Of a stretch of 59,057 nucleotides of DNA, positions 43,398 through 51,167 are shown one piece after another. The stretch is from positions 1 through 59,057 of IMG/VR virus record IMGVR_UViG_3300013005_000043; one strand, 5' to 3'. The notes below the pieces were generated by a model that was given only the letters and a program-made list of their open reading frames with translations, was not told the origin of the DNA and searched no databases. How positions within the stretch are numbered: the stretch's first letter is position 1; every line of letters starts with the position of its first letter. This DNA is from a virus. Made by a program: the position numbers and the translations under genes.

Positions 43398-43407
43398 ATA
43401 TAAATAT
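43398..43407 (-). promoter_or_regulatory. late-promoter-like motif for baseplate wedge operon
   Basis: The minus strand reads CTAATATTTATATAAAAG and ends 12 bases before the ATG at 43385. Confidence 0.65.
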
Positions 43408-43412
43408 TAGGT

Positions 43413-44255
43413 TTAATAATTTATGCCCATTGGCCATTCAGTATCTGATAGTTTCGGTCCGTAAAATATTAAATTTTCTGTGTCAATATAATAATCACCC
43501 AATTTACCAATATCTGACGTCGGTCTTCCGGTTTGTTGAAATACTGTGCTCGGAGCTTCTCGTAAATTAGACAATACATCCAATTGACGTGTAATTAACG
43601 TTTGAATTGTAGTAGCCCTATCAAGTAAATCTTGTTCCGATACGTTGATGTCTCGATAAAAGTCTGATGGAAATAGATCATTATATGTATTTATGTCGAC
43701 TGGGCCATCATCAATTGAAGGCATTGTAATAACAGGAACATCGCCATTACATGCACTACTTAATTTTTGCAATGCTTCTTGAATTGGCGGCATTACTACC
43801 GGTGGCAATTTATTAATTAATGTTGGCGGATATGTTGCCAATTGCTCAATACATGTTAATGCATTAGCAATAGTTGCATCCTGAATAGCTTGTAATTGTT
43901 GCGCAATAAACAATGGAGCTGTTACTGGATTCGACAATTGTGCAGCTGTAATTGCAGTCTTTATGCTTTGAGCAACATTGATTACAGTTTTTGTTGTATT
44001 AACTACTTGTTGTACTTTTGGTAACGTTTGTTGCACTCGTGCAATTTGTTGTTGAATAGATTCTAAATCGCGTTTAAGTTTTTTGATTCTAGGATCATCA
44101 CACTTACATTTTACTGGAATTTGAATTGAATCTTGTACTACTTTTAAGGATTGATCAATCAATTTATCCGCTTCTTTTAACCCCAATTGAACTAGTAGAT
44201 TAGTTAATTTGCCAGCTAATTTAGGTATTTCATCTAATGGTGGTACTATTGCCAT
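43413..44255 (-). CDS. tail structural protein with helical centre and fibre-type C terminus
   Basis: A 280-residue protein. Residues 1-110 are amphipathic helix and coiled coil (KLKRDLESIQQQIARVQQTL). A hydrophobic segment (IKTAITAAQLSNPVTAPLFI-AQQLQAIQDATIANALTC) follows. The C terminus has TSDIGKLGDYYIDTENLIFY-GPK, the D-x-G-D-x-Y-x-D-x-x-x-x-x-x-Y-G-P pattern seen at the end of many phage fibre and spike proteins. It lies between the gp5-like and gp25-region genes, so it is probably at the baseplate centre. Confidence 0.6.
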   Translation of the reverse strand: MAIVPPLDEIPKLAGKLTNLLVQLGLKEADKLIDQSLKVVQDSIQIPVKCKCDDPRIKKLKRDLESIQQQIARVQQTLPKVQQVVNTTKTVINVAQSIKTAITAAQLSNPVTAPLFIAQQLQAIQDATIANALTCIEQLATYPPTLINKLPPVVMPPIQEALQKLSSACNGDVPVITMPSIDDGPVDINTYNDLFPSDFYRDINVSEQDLLDRATTIQTLITRQLDVLSNLREAPSTVFQQTGRPTSDIGKLGDYYIDTENLIFYGPKLSDTEWPMGINY

Positions 44256-44264
44256 GTTTTACTT

Positions 44265-45296
44265 TTATTTTCTAGGATTAAATTCCATTCGATATTTTGA
44301 ACTTACTAAATCATCTAATTTTTTACGGGCAGAGCTTAACTGAGTTTGTGATAAAAATCCTCCAGTTAATTCACCACATTGTATAGGAACAAATTGTAGA
44401 TGATCTAATATTTTTCCTAATACATCTAACAATACATCTCCATGAACCAATGGTTGACTTGCTTTTTCACCACCTATATAGATGTTATTTGGCGTATTTA
44501 ATACGATGCCCAATTCGGAATCGATAACAGCTATGTCGCGTTTAGCTCGAAGTATGATTCGATCTGCAATACCTATAAATTGCGAACCATCAAATGAATT
44601 GTGTATTGTTAATGGTTTTGTAATTTTTAAATTATTTAACTGTTGGGTACTAGTTAAATATAATGATGATGCATCTTGTTCTACATCTTCTACTACAAAT
44701 TCTTTTTTAGTTAAATTTTTTCGTCCATTAGATAAAACAATAATTGGATCTCCCGATTTATTGCTTGACCACGGAGCTGATTTATAATAATGTCCTGCAG
44801 GTGATGATGCAATGCTACTACCCAATCGAATACTATTACTCCAACGGCCTTCTAGCAACGTATCACCCTCATATGGTTGTAATGGGGATATTACGCGTTG
44901 TTCAAACGTTTTGCCGGGTTTAATATTTTGAATTTCTTGTTGAGAACTATTTGACGATATTCCTGGCAACATGTTTTCATTGATAGATGATTGAACTGAT
45001 ATCGTAGTTAAATAATACCAAGTCTCTCGCCATTGTGTGGTTGTAGTTAATTCATTGAATGTTTTATATACTAATACAAATTCACCAATTAATGGAATTT
45101 GTTTGTTAGAAATATTACCTGGTTTTGCTAGTATTATACGAGTATTAAAATAATCGCCACACGTTCTAATTTTAATAGCAAACAATGAATTCGTATTTCC
45201 TACAGATGATTTATCCGGGGCTTCATATCTATAGGTATAATCATAATCAATTACTTCGCCTACATCCCATTCTAATTTACGTTCGTTAGACTTCAT
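44265..45296 (-). CDS. 5: baseplate hub/spike protein, gp5/VgrG-like
   Basis: 343 residues. The N-terminal half has an OB-fold-type beta barrel (SLFAIKIRTCGDYFNTRIIL, IPLIGEFVLVYKTFNE, WYYLTTISVQ), which is the fold of gp5 and VgrG N-terminal domains. GRWSNSIRLGSSIASSP near residues 150-166 and LTIHNSFDGSQFIGIADRII then VIDSELGIVLNTPNNIYIGG repeat the 'I-LNTP-N-I-IGG' turns of phage spike proteins. The lysozyme domain of T4 gp5 is absent. Its start overlaps the preceding gene by 4 bases (ATGA type). The role at the membrane-piercing tip is inferred. Confidence 0.75.
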   Translation of the reverse strand: MKSNERKLEWDVGEVIDYDYTYRYEAPDKSSVGNTNSLFAIKIRTCGDYFNTRIILAKPGNISNKQIPLIGEFVLVYKTFNELTTTTQWRETWYYLTTISVQSSINENMLPGISSNSSQQEIQNIKPGKTFEQRVISPLQPYEGDTLLEGRWSNSIRLGSSIASSPAGHYYKSAPWSSNKSGDPIIVLSNGRKNLTKKEFVVEDVEQDASSLYLTSTQQLNNLKITKPLTIHNSFDGSQFIGIADRIILRAKRDIAVIDSELGIVLNTPNNIYIGGEKASQPLVHGDVLLDVLGKILDHLQFVPIQCGELTGGFLSQTQLSSARKKLDDLVSSKYRMEFNPRK

Positions 45297-45721
45297 GTAG
45301 TACCTTGAATTTTATTTTTTGTTGCATCAATGGTTTGTTTTAATGCAGCCGTTTCTTGTTCGATGTTATCTAATTCATCAGATAATTCAGATGATAATGT
45401 TTGTTCAGCAACACGTAATAACTGTTGTTTTTCTTCATCACTTAATAATCCATCTGCACCTGATATTGTTTGTTTGGTTGAAATATAACGTTGAACGATT
45501 GCAGTTAGTTTAACTAAATGATCATCATTTTTAACTGCAACATCTAGGTATTCTTTAATTAACGGAACAATGATTGTAGCATCTGATGCATTTTTTATTA
45601 ATGGTTGCAACTGTGCAATCAATTGATTTATTTGTCTATCTTTCTTCTTTGAATTGTGATATACATCGGACATTAAATCGGCAAAAGTAGTACCTTTGAA
45701 TAATTCATCATTCTTGTCCAT
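45293..45721 (-). CDS. conserved helical protein upstream of hub gene
   Basis: A 142-residue helical protein starting MDKNDELFKGTTFADLMSDV-YHNSKKKDRQ. The N-terminal pattern FKG-TFADL with the YHNSKKKDRQINQLIAQL, then ATIIVPLIKEYLDVAVKN-DDHLVKL, is one that recurs beside the hub gene in environmental T4-like phages as far as I recall. The C-terminal 50 residues are a coiled coil (LDNIEQETAALKQTIDAT). Function is not known; a baseplate-hub chaperone is a guess. Confidence 0.65.
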   Translation of the reverse strand: MDKNDELFKGTTFADLMSDVYHNSKKKDRQINQLIAQLQPLIKNASDATIIVPLIKEYLDVAVKNDDHLVKLTAIVQRYISTKQTISGADGLLSDEEKQQLLRVAEQTLSSELSDELDNIEQETAALKQTIDATKNKIQGTT

Positions 45722-45736
45722 ATCTAAAACCCTTTA

Positions 45737-45746
45737 AAATAAATAT
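45737..45746 (-). promoter_or_regulatory. late-promoter-like motif for hub operon
   Basis: The minus strand reads TGATATTTATTTTAAAGGG and ends 15 bases before the ATG at 45721. It overlaps the stop codon region of the sigma factor gene. Confidence 0.6.
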
Positions 45747-46441
45747 CAAAAAGGCAATTTTATGAAATCTGTTTGTTCGTATTCTCGAAATTTATCTTCA
45801 TAGATTGTTTTCAACGTTTTAATAACACGCGTAATATTAGTTGTTTCCAATCCGGTTCGTTCTCGTATGTAGATGTATAATGCTTTCTTATTGAAATTTT
45901 CAATATTTTCTCTAGTTTCAAATATATGTAATACTGAATCTGCTACATGTATATCAATTGAATTAGAAAAAATGTAGTTTAAATTTTCATAACAATGATT
46001 GATATAAGCATCCATGAATTCCTGCAATGTTTCTTGCATTTCTTCATTATGCATTTCAGTAATTACATTTCGCTGTTCATCAATATCTAATTCTAATGCA
46101 TCATTTTTTAATTTGCTATATGCTTTTTGATTTTCTGCAATTAAATAATTAAATGATGTTCTAGTATAATATGAATATGCTTTGCCTGCTGCCGGATTAA
46201 ATTTATCTAATCGTGCGGTAAGGTATGTAACTAAATCGGTTTGTAAATCTAAAAACGTTGAATCAATGTAATCTGGTTTTACTTTGTTTATGATATTTTC
46301 TGTAAGTTTCATAAACGCCGGATATATAAATCGTCTGTAAATTTTTTCTCTTTTAGCAATATCTTCGCTTTTATTATATGCAGAAATTGCTAAATCTGTT
46401 ATCTTTGTAAAATACGTTTTACTTTTCTTGGCTCGTCCCAT
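45746..46441 (-). CDS. 55: late-transcription sigma factor, gp55-like
   Basis: A 231-residue protein starting MGRAKKSKTYFTKITDLAIS-AYNKSED if the ATG at 46441 is used; an upstream ATG at 46465 also lies in frame and would add 8 residues, overlapping the previous gene further. Conserved region 2 of sigma-70-type factors is at about residues 70-115: FLDLQTDLVTYLTARLDKFN, KAYSYYTRTSFNYLIAENQK. No region 4 is seen, as in T4 gp55. The factor directs host RNA polymerase to late promoters with the sliding clamp. The repeated ATATTTAT motif upstream of most genes here is a good candidate for its target. Confidence 0.8.
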   Translation of the reverse strand: MGRAKKSKTYFTKITDLAISAYNKSEDIAKREKIYRRFIYPAFMKLTENIINKVKPDYIDSTFLDLQTDLVTYLTARLDKFNPAAGKAYSYYTRTSFNYLIAENQKAYSKLKNDALELDIDEQRNVITEMHNEEMQETLQEFMDAYINHCYENLNYIFSNSIDIHVADSVLHIFETRENIENFNKKALYIYIRERTGLETTNITRVIKTLKTIYEDKFREYEQTDFIKLPF

Positions 46442-46733
46442 CAAATTCGTCTTTAAGTGTTTCAATTACTTCTTTCAGCATATCAAATGTAGTACCAACT
46501 TCATCTTCTGCAGCAAATGCACCTCGAAGATCAACTCGATTCATAACTTCATATGCAGATACTATTTTTGAATACATGTATTGATTGGTTAATTCCAATG
46601 CTTCAATATATTCATTTACATCATCGCCTTGATCTTGTATATCAGCAACTGCACCAGCAAGATACCATACTCGATATCCTAAGTATGTGCTAATTCCTAG
46701 AAGCAATATCGTTGTTATGATTAAAAATATCAT
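46419..46733 (-). CDS. single-pass membrane protein upstream of gp55
   Basis: A 104-residue protein with an N-terminal membrane helix (MIFLIITTILLLGISTYLGY, uncleaved), then an amphipathic segment and a soluble C-terminal domain with RVDLRGAFAAEDEVGTTFDM. I recall a short protein with a 'RGAF.a.DEVGT.F.m' segment conserved in environmental T4-like phages. It overlaps the gp55-like start. Function unknown. Confidence 0.65.
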   Translation of the reverse strand: MIFLIITTILLLGISTYLGYRVWYLAGAVADIQDQGDDVNEYIEALELTNQYMYSKIVSAYEVMNRVDLRGAFAAEDEVGTTFDMLKEVIETLKDEFDGTSQEK

Positions 46734-46734
46734 A

Positions 46735-47511
46735 TTATTCCTCGTTAAATGCTTTGAAAATATCCGTTAATGCTTGTTCAACGGCAGGATTATTTTCGGT
46801 TAAATTTTTCAATCCGTTTGATTTTTGTACTCTACTTTTTTCTGAAACTGGTTTAGGTGTTTCTTTGTCTTTATTTCTCCATCGCTCAAATTCAATTTGT
46901 GCTGCCATATGATCTGCATGATGCAAAATGATAGGTAGATTTGTTTTTAATTTGGCTTGTGCTGAGCGAGCAACAAAATATGGTTTATTTGCTTCATCAT
47001 ACATACCATCATGAATTTTAATTGCTTGATATTCCGTCCAAGACATTTTAACATCATATTCTTGTAGCAACCAAATTGAAAGATCCGGTACCATAGTAAA
47101 CGGAATGTTTTCATTGTGACGATACATTTTGTTTTGATTTTTTCTATGCCAATCCGATGTTTCTACCTGATAAACTTCATTACCCTCACCTGGAAATCCC
47201 ACTTTACCTAAATCATGATGCATTGCGGCAAACATTAATTCCTCTTCGGTATAACCAGACATATCTGCTCCACTGACCGTCCATGTATTATGTAAGGTTA
47301 ATGCACAATCCATAACGCGAAGAACATGGTCGACATAACCTCCGGCAAATGCATTGTGAAAGTGTGCAATACTAGATGCTGGCATCATTACTATTCGATC
47401 TTCAAACTCATCATACATTCGATTTAATGCATCTTTACGTGTAGGAAAGAATTGATTAACTAATCCTCGATAACGTTCCCAGTTTGATTTGATTTTTTCT
47501 GCTTGTAACAT
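46735..47511 (-). CDS. HD-domain phosphohydrolase-like protein
   Basis: A 258-residue protein. The metal-binding pattern is H62 (YVDHVLRV), the H-D pair in MHHDLGKVG (H99-D100) and a late D in LHHADHMAAQ (near 212). The typical HD phosphohydrolase order is present. Substrates of phage HD proteins include dNTPs and cyclic nucleotides, so a nucleotide-modulating or signal-destroying role is possible. Location between a zinc ribbon protein and late sigma factor is also suggestive of regulation. The C-terminal 40 residues are basic and disordered. Confidence 0.75.
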   Translation of the reverse strand: MLQAEKIKSNWERYRGLVNQFFPTRKDALNRMYDEFEDRIVMMPASSIAHFHNAFAGGYVDHVLRVMDCALTLHNTWTVSGADMSGYTEEELMFAAMHHDLGKVGFPGEGNEVYQVETSDWHRKNQNKMYRHNENIPFTMVPDLSIWLLQEYDVKMSWTEYQAIKIHDGMYDEANKPYFVARSAQAKLKTNLPIILHHADHMAAQIEFERWRNKDKETPKPVSEKSRVQKSNGLKNLTENNPAVEQALTDIFKAFNEE

Positions 47512-47527
47512 AACTTATTATATTGAT

Positions 47528-47695
47528 TTATTTTCGTATTTCCAATCGTTGTCCATTGACAAGTTTCGATACACATTTATAACATGTAATTGCTTCTGCT
47601 TTTTCATCAACTCGTTGACAAATTTCTTCACAATACTTACATTGTAATTTTTTAAATCCTTTCGGTGCAGGACTACTTTTTGTACTTCTTTTCAC
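47528..47695 (-). CDS. small zinc-ribbon protein (55 aa)
   Basis: A frame of 55 codons with a GTG start (47695), encoding KRSTKSSPAPKGFKKLQCKY-C and CYKC about 19 residues later. Two CxxC pairs (CKYC, CYKC) form a zinc ribbon. It overlaps the previous gene by 23 bases and ends 16 bases before the HD gene. Its protein is basic (RLEIRK at the end). It is too short for a usual gene finder but the cysteine arrangement and the lack of alternative explanation support it. Confidence 0.6.
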   Translation of the reverse strand: MKRSTKSSPAPKGFKKLQCKYCEEICQRVDEKAEAITCYKCVSKLVNGQRLEIRK

Positions 47696-48689
47696 GTTCT
47701 ATTCTAAATTTATTTCGGTATGATAATATATCTGATTTTGGATTAGTAGGAATTTTATCTTCTTTAATTACTCTATCCGGAGGTGGCGGAGGAGGAACAT
47801 TGGTTGTTAATGGATCAGGAGTTGCATCGGTATTGAAATCAGTATGTGACTCGTCTTCTAAACCATCCATTAATGTAACATCCCAGTCACTGATGTCATC
47901 GTTTGCGTTTAACAAGGCTTTATTTGCTGAAATGAGCAATATGATTGCTAAAGGATCAAACACCATTATAAGCATTAAAATCAGCCAATTAACTACGGTA
48001 TCCATGCTCTTGTTAGTAATAGTTGCAATATATTTTAATGGACCTACTTCTGCTGCAACGGTAGATGTTGTTTGCAAATTAGTAATTTTAAGATCCATTG
48101 CTGATACCGAATCCGTCATTGCTAATTCTCGTTGCATTAGTTGTTGATTTCGTTGTACGGCAATATCTAACTGTTTTTCATATGCCTTTCTATTACTAGC
48201 ATCCGTTTTAATAACTTGATTGCCATTTCGATCTGTATATTGAATACGATTATTAGATAATGCATTTGTTAGATTTTCTATGTTTGCATCAACCGTTTGT
48301 TTTTCTTTGGTTACTTGATCCAGCTGGGTTTGAAATCTATCACGCTTAGTTTTAACATTGTCGATTATTAATTCAGAATTTTGTAAACGATATGATGTGT
48401 CTTGATATGATGATGCTAAAAACCCATAGATGCCTAATGACGTAATTGCCATCAATATAACAACCGCTGTAGTCAAATAAATTTTCATTAATCTGGAAAT
48501 CGTATTCCAATAACGATGCAAGTATGATGCTGTTATAAGTTTTGAAAGTTCTAAAGTTGATGCCAAAATAATTACGGCAGTTGCTTGTGATGCAAACAAT
48601 TTACTCAATCCGAATACGCTGTAATATGCAGCACTTGCAGCTAAACTAAATGCAGCTGCTAATACAATGTACGGAAATCGTTTTGCCAT
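47673..48689 (-). CDS. four-helix membrane protein with coiled coil
   Basis: A 338-residue protein. Membrane helices are predicted at about 8-28 (IVLAAAFSLAASAAYYSVFG), 36-52, 71-92 (IYLTTAVVILMAITSLGIYG) and 230-255 (WLILMLIMVFDPLAIILLIS). A long coiled coil fills residues 105-200. A P-rich stretch (PPPPPPD) near 300 and basic tail form the C terminus. The overall layout (two N-terminal hairpins, long coiled coil, last helix pair) is seen in proteins of marine T4-like phages and may act in the host envelope or at lysis. The start overlaps the previous stop in a TAATG junction. Confidence 0.7.
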   Translation of the reverse strand: MAKRFPYIVLAAAFSLAASAAYYSVFGLSKLFASQATAVIILASTLELSKLITASYLHRYWNTISRLMKIYLTTAVVILMAITSLGIYGFLASSYQDTSYRLQNSELIIDNVKTKRDRFQTQLDQVTKEKQTVDANIENLTNALSNNRIQYTDRNGNQVIKTDASNRKAYEKQLDIAVQRNQQLMQRELAMTDSVSAMDLKITNLQTTSTVAAEVGPLKYIATITNKSMDTVVNWLILMLIMVFDPLAIILLISANKALLNANDDISDWDVTLMDGLEDESHTDFNTDATPDPLTTNVPPPPPPDRVIKEDKIPTNPKSDILSYRNKFRIEREKKYKK

Positions 48690-48871
48690 TATCCTCGTTC
48701 AATATAATATTTTGCTGATTCTAATTTTTTTAATGCACGTGCTAAATTGTCAAGCATTGATGGCTTATCAATCTTTCCTTCTTCCAACGCTTTACCAGTA
48801 ACGCGAATAATATTGTGAGCATCAACAATATCATCCGTAATTTTTTCTCTAAATTTATAATCTACTTTCAT
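48689..48871 (-). CDS. small helical protein (60 aa)
   Basis: MKVDYKFREKITDDIVDAHN-IIRVTGK, and DNLARALKKLESAKYYIERG. Two helices with a charged pattern. Its stop overlaps the start of the membrane protein downstream in a TAATG junction, which supports co-translation. No known domain recognised. A promoter motif lies 35 bases upstream. Confidence 0.6.
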   Translation of the reverse strand: MKVDYKFREKITDDIVDAHNIIRVTGKALEEGKIDKPSMLDNLARALKKLESAKYYIERG

Positions 48872-48906
48872 AAATAACCTTTTTATATTATTATTAATAT
48901 TATATA

Positions 48907-48916
48907 TAATAAATAT
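48907..48916 (-). promoter_or_regulatory. late-promoter-like motif
   Basis: The minus strand reads TATATTTATTATATATAA and is followed by a long AT-only leader to AAAAAGGTTATTTATG at 48871. It overlaps the stop region of the UV endonuclease gene. Confidence 0.5.
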
Positions 48917-48917
48917 A

Positions 48918-49943
48918 TTAGTCTAAAATTAATTGTGTGTTTTGACAACATTCAACATTTAAAGCAATCAATGATTGTTCTTTAGCCTTAGCCTCAACCA
49001 TAACATCAAGATCGGCAACACCATATGTAGCAGGAAGCCGTGTAATGTAGTCAGCATGAGCCTGCTCCTTGATCTTGGTAAACTCCTTGTATTGTTTGTG
49101 GAAGGTAGGCCATTTGGGCAAGTCGGCAATGTCAATGTTATGATGTGCAAACATACGCTCGATAAGAATCTGTGCTTCGCGTCGACGAGACTCGCTGTAA
49201 TGGGTACATTGCGTAACACCATGACGCTGCCAAGTTTCGCGAGCCATGAAGAATGCTTCTTGTTCGGATATGTCACCAGTATTGAATGTGTGATGCCAAT
49301 AGTCAAACGTAATAGGTATAGCAATTTCGGTATGCAACATGGAATATAATTCGCGCACCGAATACATGGAGGCCTTGTCATCATTCTCAATAACTAAACG
49401 TGCCTTGCAAGAATCTGAAAGGCGATCATAGTTATGCAACCACCGTGCAATGGTGCCGGGTTTGTCGTTGTAGGTAGCACCAACGTGAATATTGATCTTG
49501 TTCTCAAAGCTAGGAGCAAAACCCATCATATCAAAGAGCTCAGAATGTCGTTCAAGACCAATGATAGAATTATCAACAACTACAGCATCGGGACTGCCAA
49601 GGATATGAAATGGACCAGGATGCGTTGTGATGCGATGGCCATGCGCACGAGCATAATCACCTGCGGCACGTAGATGCCGTGCAATAAGATCAATGTCAGG
49701 CAAATCTGCAAGCTCGTAATGATTCCAACGAGGAAAGAGCTCAGAGCCTAAACGAAACAAACGAATACCGTGTGCTTCATTCCATTGCAGAATAGTAAGT
49801 AAATCGCGGGCATTGGCAAGTGCAATGTCGGATGCTAACTGCAAACCACCCAATTTAAATTTGCGATCAATCATGGCACGACCGGTACGAATACCTTGGG
49901 CGGATAACTCCATGTTGATACAGGCATAACCAAAACGTATCAT
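48918..49943 (-). CDS. uvdE: UV-damage endonuclease, UvdE/UvsE-like
   Basis: A 341-residue TIM-barrel enzyme that nicks DNA 5' to UV photoproducts. Family marks: N-terminal MIRFGYACINMELS, then LFRLGSELFPRWNH, THPGPFHILGSPD (metal-binding His), NIHVGATYNDKPG, LVIENDDKA (Glu/Asp metal ligands) and TFDYWHHTF. Length is close to known UvdE proteins (about 300-420). Composition differs from the surroundings: line 49081-49140 has 26 G/C of 60, against 14 of 60 for 46081-46140. Codons use more C/G-ending forms (for example many CGC and GCC). This suggests recent acquisition, perhaps from a bacterium or another phage. Confidence 0.9.
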   Translation of the reverse strand: MIRFGYACINMELSAQGIRTGRAMIDRKFKLGGLQLASDIALANARDLLTILQWNEAHGIRLFRLGSELFPRWNHYELADLPDIDLIARHLRAAGDYARAHGHRITTHPGPFHILGSPDAVVVDNSIIGLERHSELFDMMGFAPSFENKINIHVGATYNDKPGTIARWLHNYDRLSDSCKARLVIENDDKASMYSVRELYSMLHTEIAIPITFDYWHHTFNTGDISEQEAFFMARETWQRHGVTQCTHYSESRRREAQILIERMFAHHNIDIADLPKWPTFHKQYKEFTKIKEQAHADYITRLPATYGVADLDVMVEAKAKEQSLIALNVECCQNTQLILD

Positions 49944-50010
49944 ATATGTTTTATTTTATATTATGTAAAAAGAATGAAAAATCCAAATTACGTTATTTTT
50001 TTTTTGCGTA

Positions 50011-50020
50011 ATATTTATAT
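50011..50020 (+). promoter_or_regulatory. late-promoter-like motif, plus strand
   Basis: GTAATATTTATATGTAG, 18 bases before the ATG at 50039 with AAAAAGGA between. ATCCAAATTACGTTATTTTT lies 30 bases upstream of the motif and is repeated almost exactly at 51081. Confidence 0.65.
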
Positions 50021-50038
50021 GTAGTAAAAAGGAACACA

Positions 50039-50539
50039 ATGAAAAATATTTTAGCAGAAAACATGTTGCGATTTGGAACAAAAAATATTTCCGAAGCAGA
50101 TATACGAACAAAATTAACAGAAGCGGCATACACAATAATTCCAGTAACCATAGACATCCCGGCACAAAAAAATGAACAAGGTGTTTTAGTAGCTATTCCA
50201 AATGCTTTATTAAAATTTCAAATCATCAACACAAAGGGAACGGAGGGAAGTATGACTGACGGCTTTGAGTCAATTTCGCAAATTCATTGGCCTAACGGTA
50301 GTGCAAAAGTAAGCGGCAAACCGACTAAAGATGGTAATGGAAGTATTGTTGGAAGTTTTGCAACAGATGCTGCCGGATTAAAGACATTAACATCATTCGT
50401 TGGAAAAAAAGATATGACCGGTACTTTAGGTATGAAAGTAACAATACAGCCACAAAATGAACTTGTTCCTGCACCAGCTACGGTTAGATTCAAAGAGCGA
50501 CAACAAACCGTAACGCCAACACCCGTAAAGAAAGATTAA
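50039..50539 (+). CDS. LLAEN-RFGT family protein 1, candidate packaged protein
   Basis: A 166-residue protein. The N terminus MKNILAENMLRFGTKNISEA is closely related to the N terminus of the next plus-strand gene (LERLLAENIVRFGTRNLTEN) and ends in an I-x-E-type site, as a T4 capsid-targeting propeptide would. After it comes a beta-rich domain (TIIPVTIDIPAQKNEQGVLV) and ALLKFQIINTKGTEGSMTD, GSIVGSFATDAAGL, and a C terminus with TPTPVKKD. No enzyme motif. It has its own promoter and terminator, so it can be expressed alone. Confidence 0.7.
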   Translation: MKNILAENMLRFGTKNISEADIRTKLTEAAYTIIPVTIDIPAQKNEQGVLVAIPNALLKFQIINTKGTEGSMTDGFESISQIHWPNGSAKVSGKPTKDGNGSIVGSFATDAAGLKTLTSFVGKKDMTGTLGMKVTIQPQNELVPAPATVRFKERQQTVTPTPVKKD

Positions 50540-50556
50540 AATTATTCACAATAAGT

Positions 50557-50580
50557 AATGGGGGCATTGCCCCCATTTTT
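50557..50580 (+). terminator. strong Rho-independent terminator
   Basis: A perfect 9-bp stem AATGGGGGC/GCCCCCATT with a 3-base loop is followed by a run of T. It lies 18 bases after the stop of the plus-strand gene and also blocks converging transcription. Confidence 0.9.
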
Positions 50581-50593
50581 ACTAGTTGTTAAA

Positions 50594-51022
50594 TTATAAT
50601 TTAGTAGATGTAATTGTAAATTTTGTTGGTAATGTTACAATTCGTTCCATTTCATAACCATAGCCATACACAAATATATTTCGATTAACATCGACAACAA
50701 TTTCGGTATCATCGGCTGCATCATCTAATTTAATAACAATCTGACTGCTATCTTGCAATATATCAACAATTGCAGCACTTCCAACTACTGTATCTTGAAA
50801 ATATACTTCGCATATACCTTTATCAAAATCAATTACATAATGACAGTCCGTAGTTTCATATGAAACGGAATCTGGTTTTAAAATGGCTTCATTGTTAGAC
50901 ACATCAGAATATTTATAATATTGAATAAATTCTATAATGTGTACATCTACACATTTAGGTAATTCGGATTGTGCAACAACTACATTAGAAATCAATACAA
51001 ATGCAAACAATAACTTTTTCAT
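50594..51022 (-). CDS. secreted protein of unknown function (142 aa)
   Basis: A 142-residue protein with a signal peptide MKKLLFAFVLISNVVVAQSE (cut likely between A and Q, the Bacteroidota style). The mature part contains PKCVDVHIIEFIQYYKYSDV and ETTDCHYVIDFDKGICEVYF. Three Cys in it may form a disulfide. No domain recognised. It lies between two plus-strand genes, in the opposite direction. It could be periplasmic, or a lipoprotein-free envelope factor. Confidence 0.6.
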   Translation of the reverse strand: MKKLLFAFVLISNVVVAQSELPKCVDVHIIEFIQYYKYSDVSNNEAILKPDSVSYETTDCHYVIDFDKGICEVYFQDTVVGSAAIVDILQDSSQIVIKLDDAADDTEIVVDVNRNIFVYGYGYEMERIVTLPTKFTITSTKL

Positions 51023-51080
51023 GGCTCTTAATTTTTTAACTGGTTAATTATATTACAATAATATAAAAATAAATTTATAA

Positions 51081-51119
51081 ATCCAAATTATGTTATTTTT
51101 TTTTAAATGATATTTATTA
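51081..51119 (+). promoter_or_regulatory. late-promoter-like motif with repeated upstream element
   Basis: ATCCAAATTATGTTATTTTT begins at 51081 and ATATTTATTA follows at 51110. The same pair, with one base changed in the upstream part, precedes the gene at 50039. The upstream box and motif are about 29-30 bases apart. Confidence 0.6.
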
Positions 51120-51167
51120 TTGTTAACAAGAACATATATATATAAAACCTATAAAGGAAACAAAAAC

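Noticed and set aside
51120-51167. TTG start extending the 451-residue protein
   Set aside because: It would include the ribosome site and lies directly after the promoter motif. The ATG at 51168 has AAAGGA before it.
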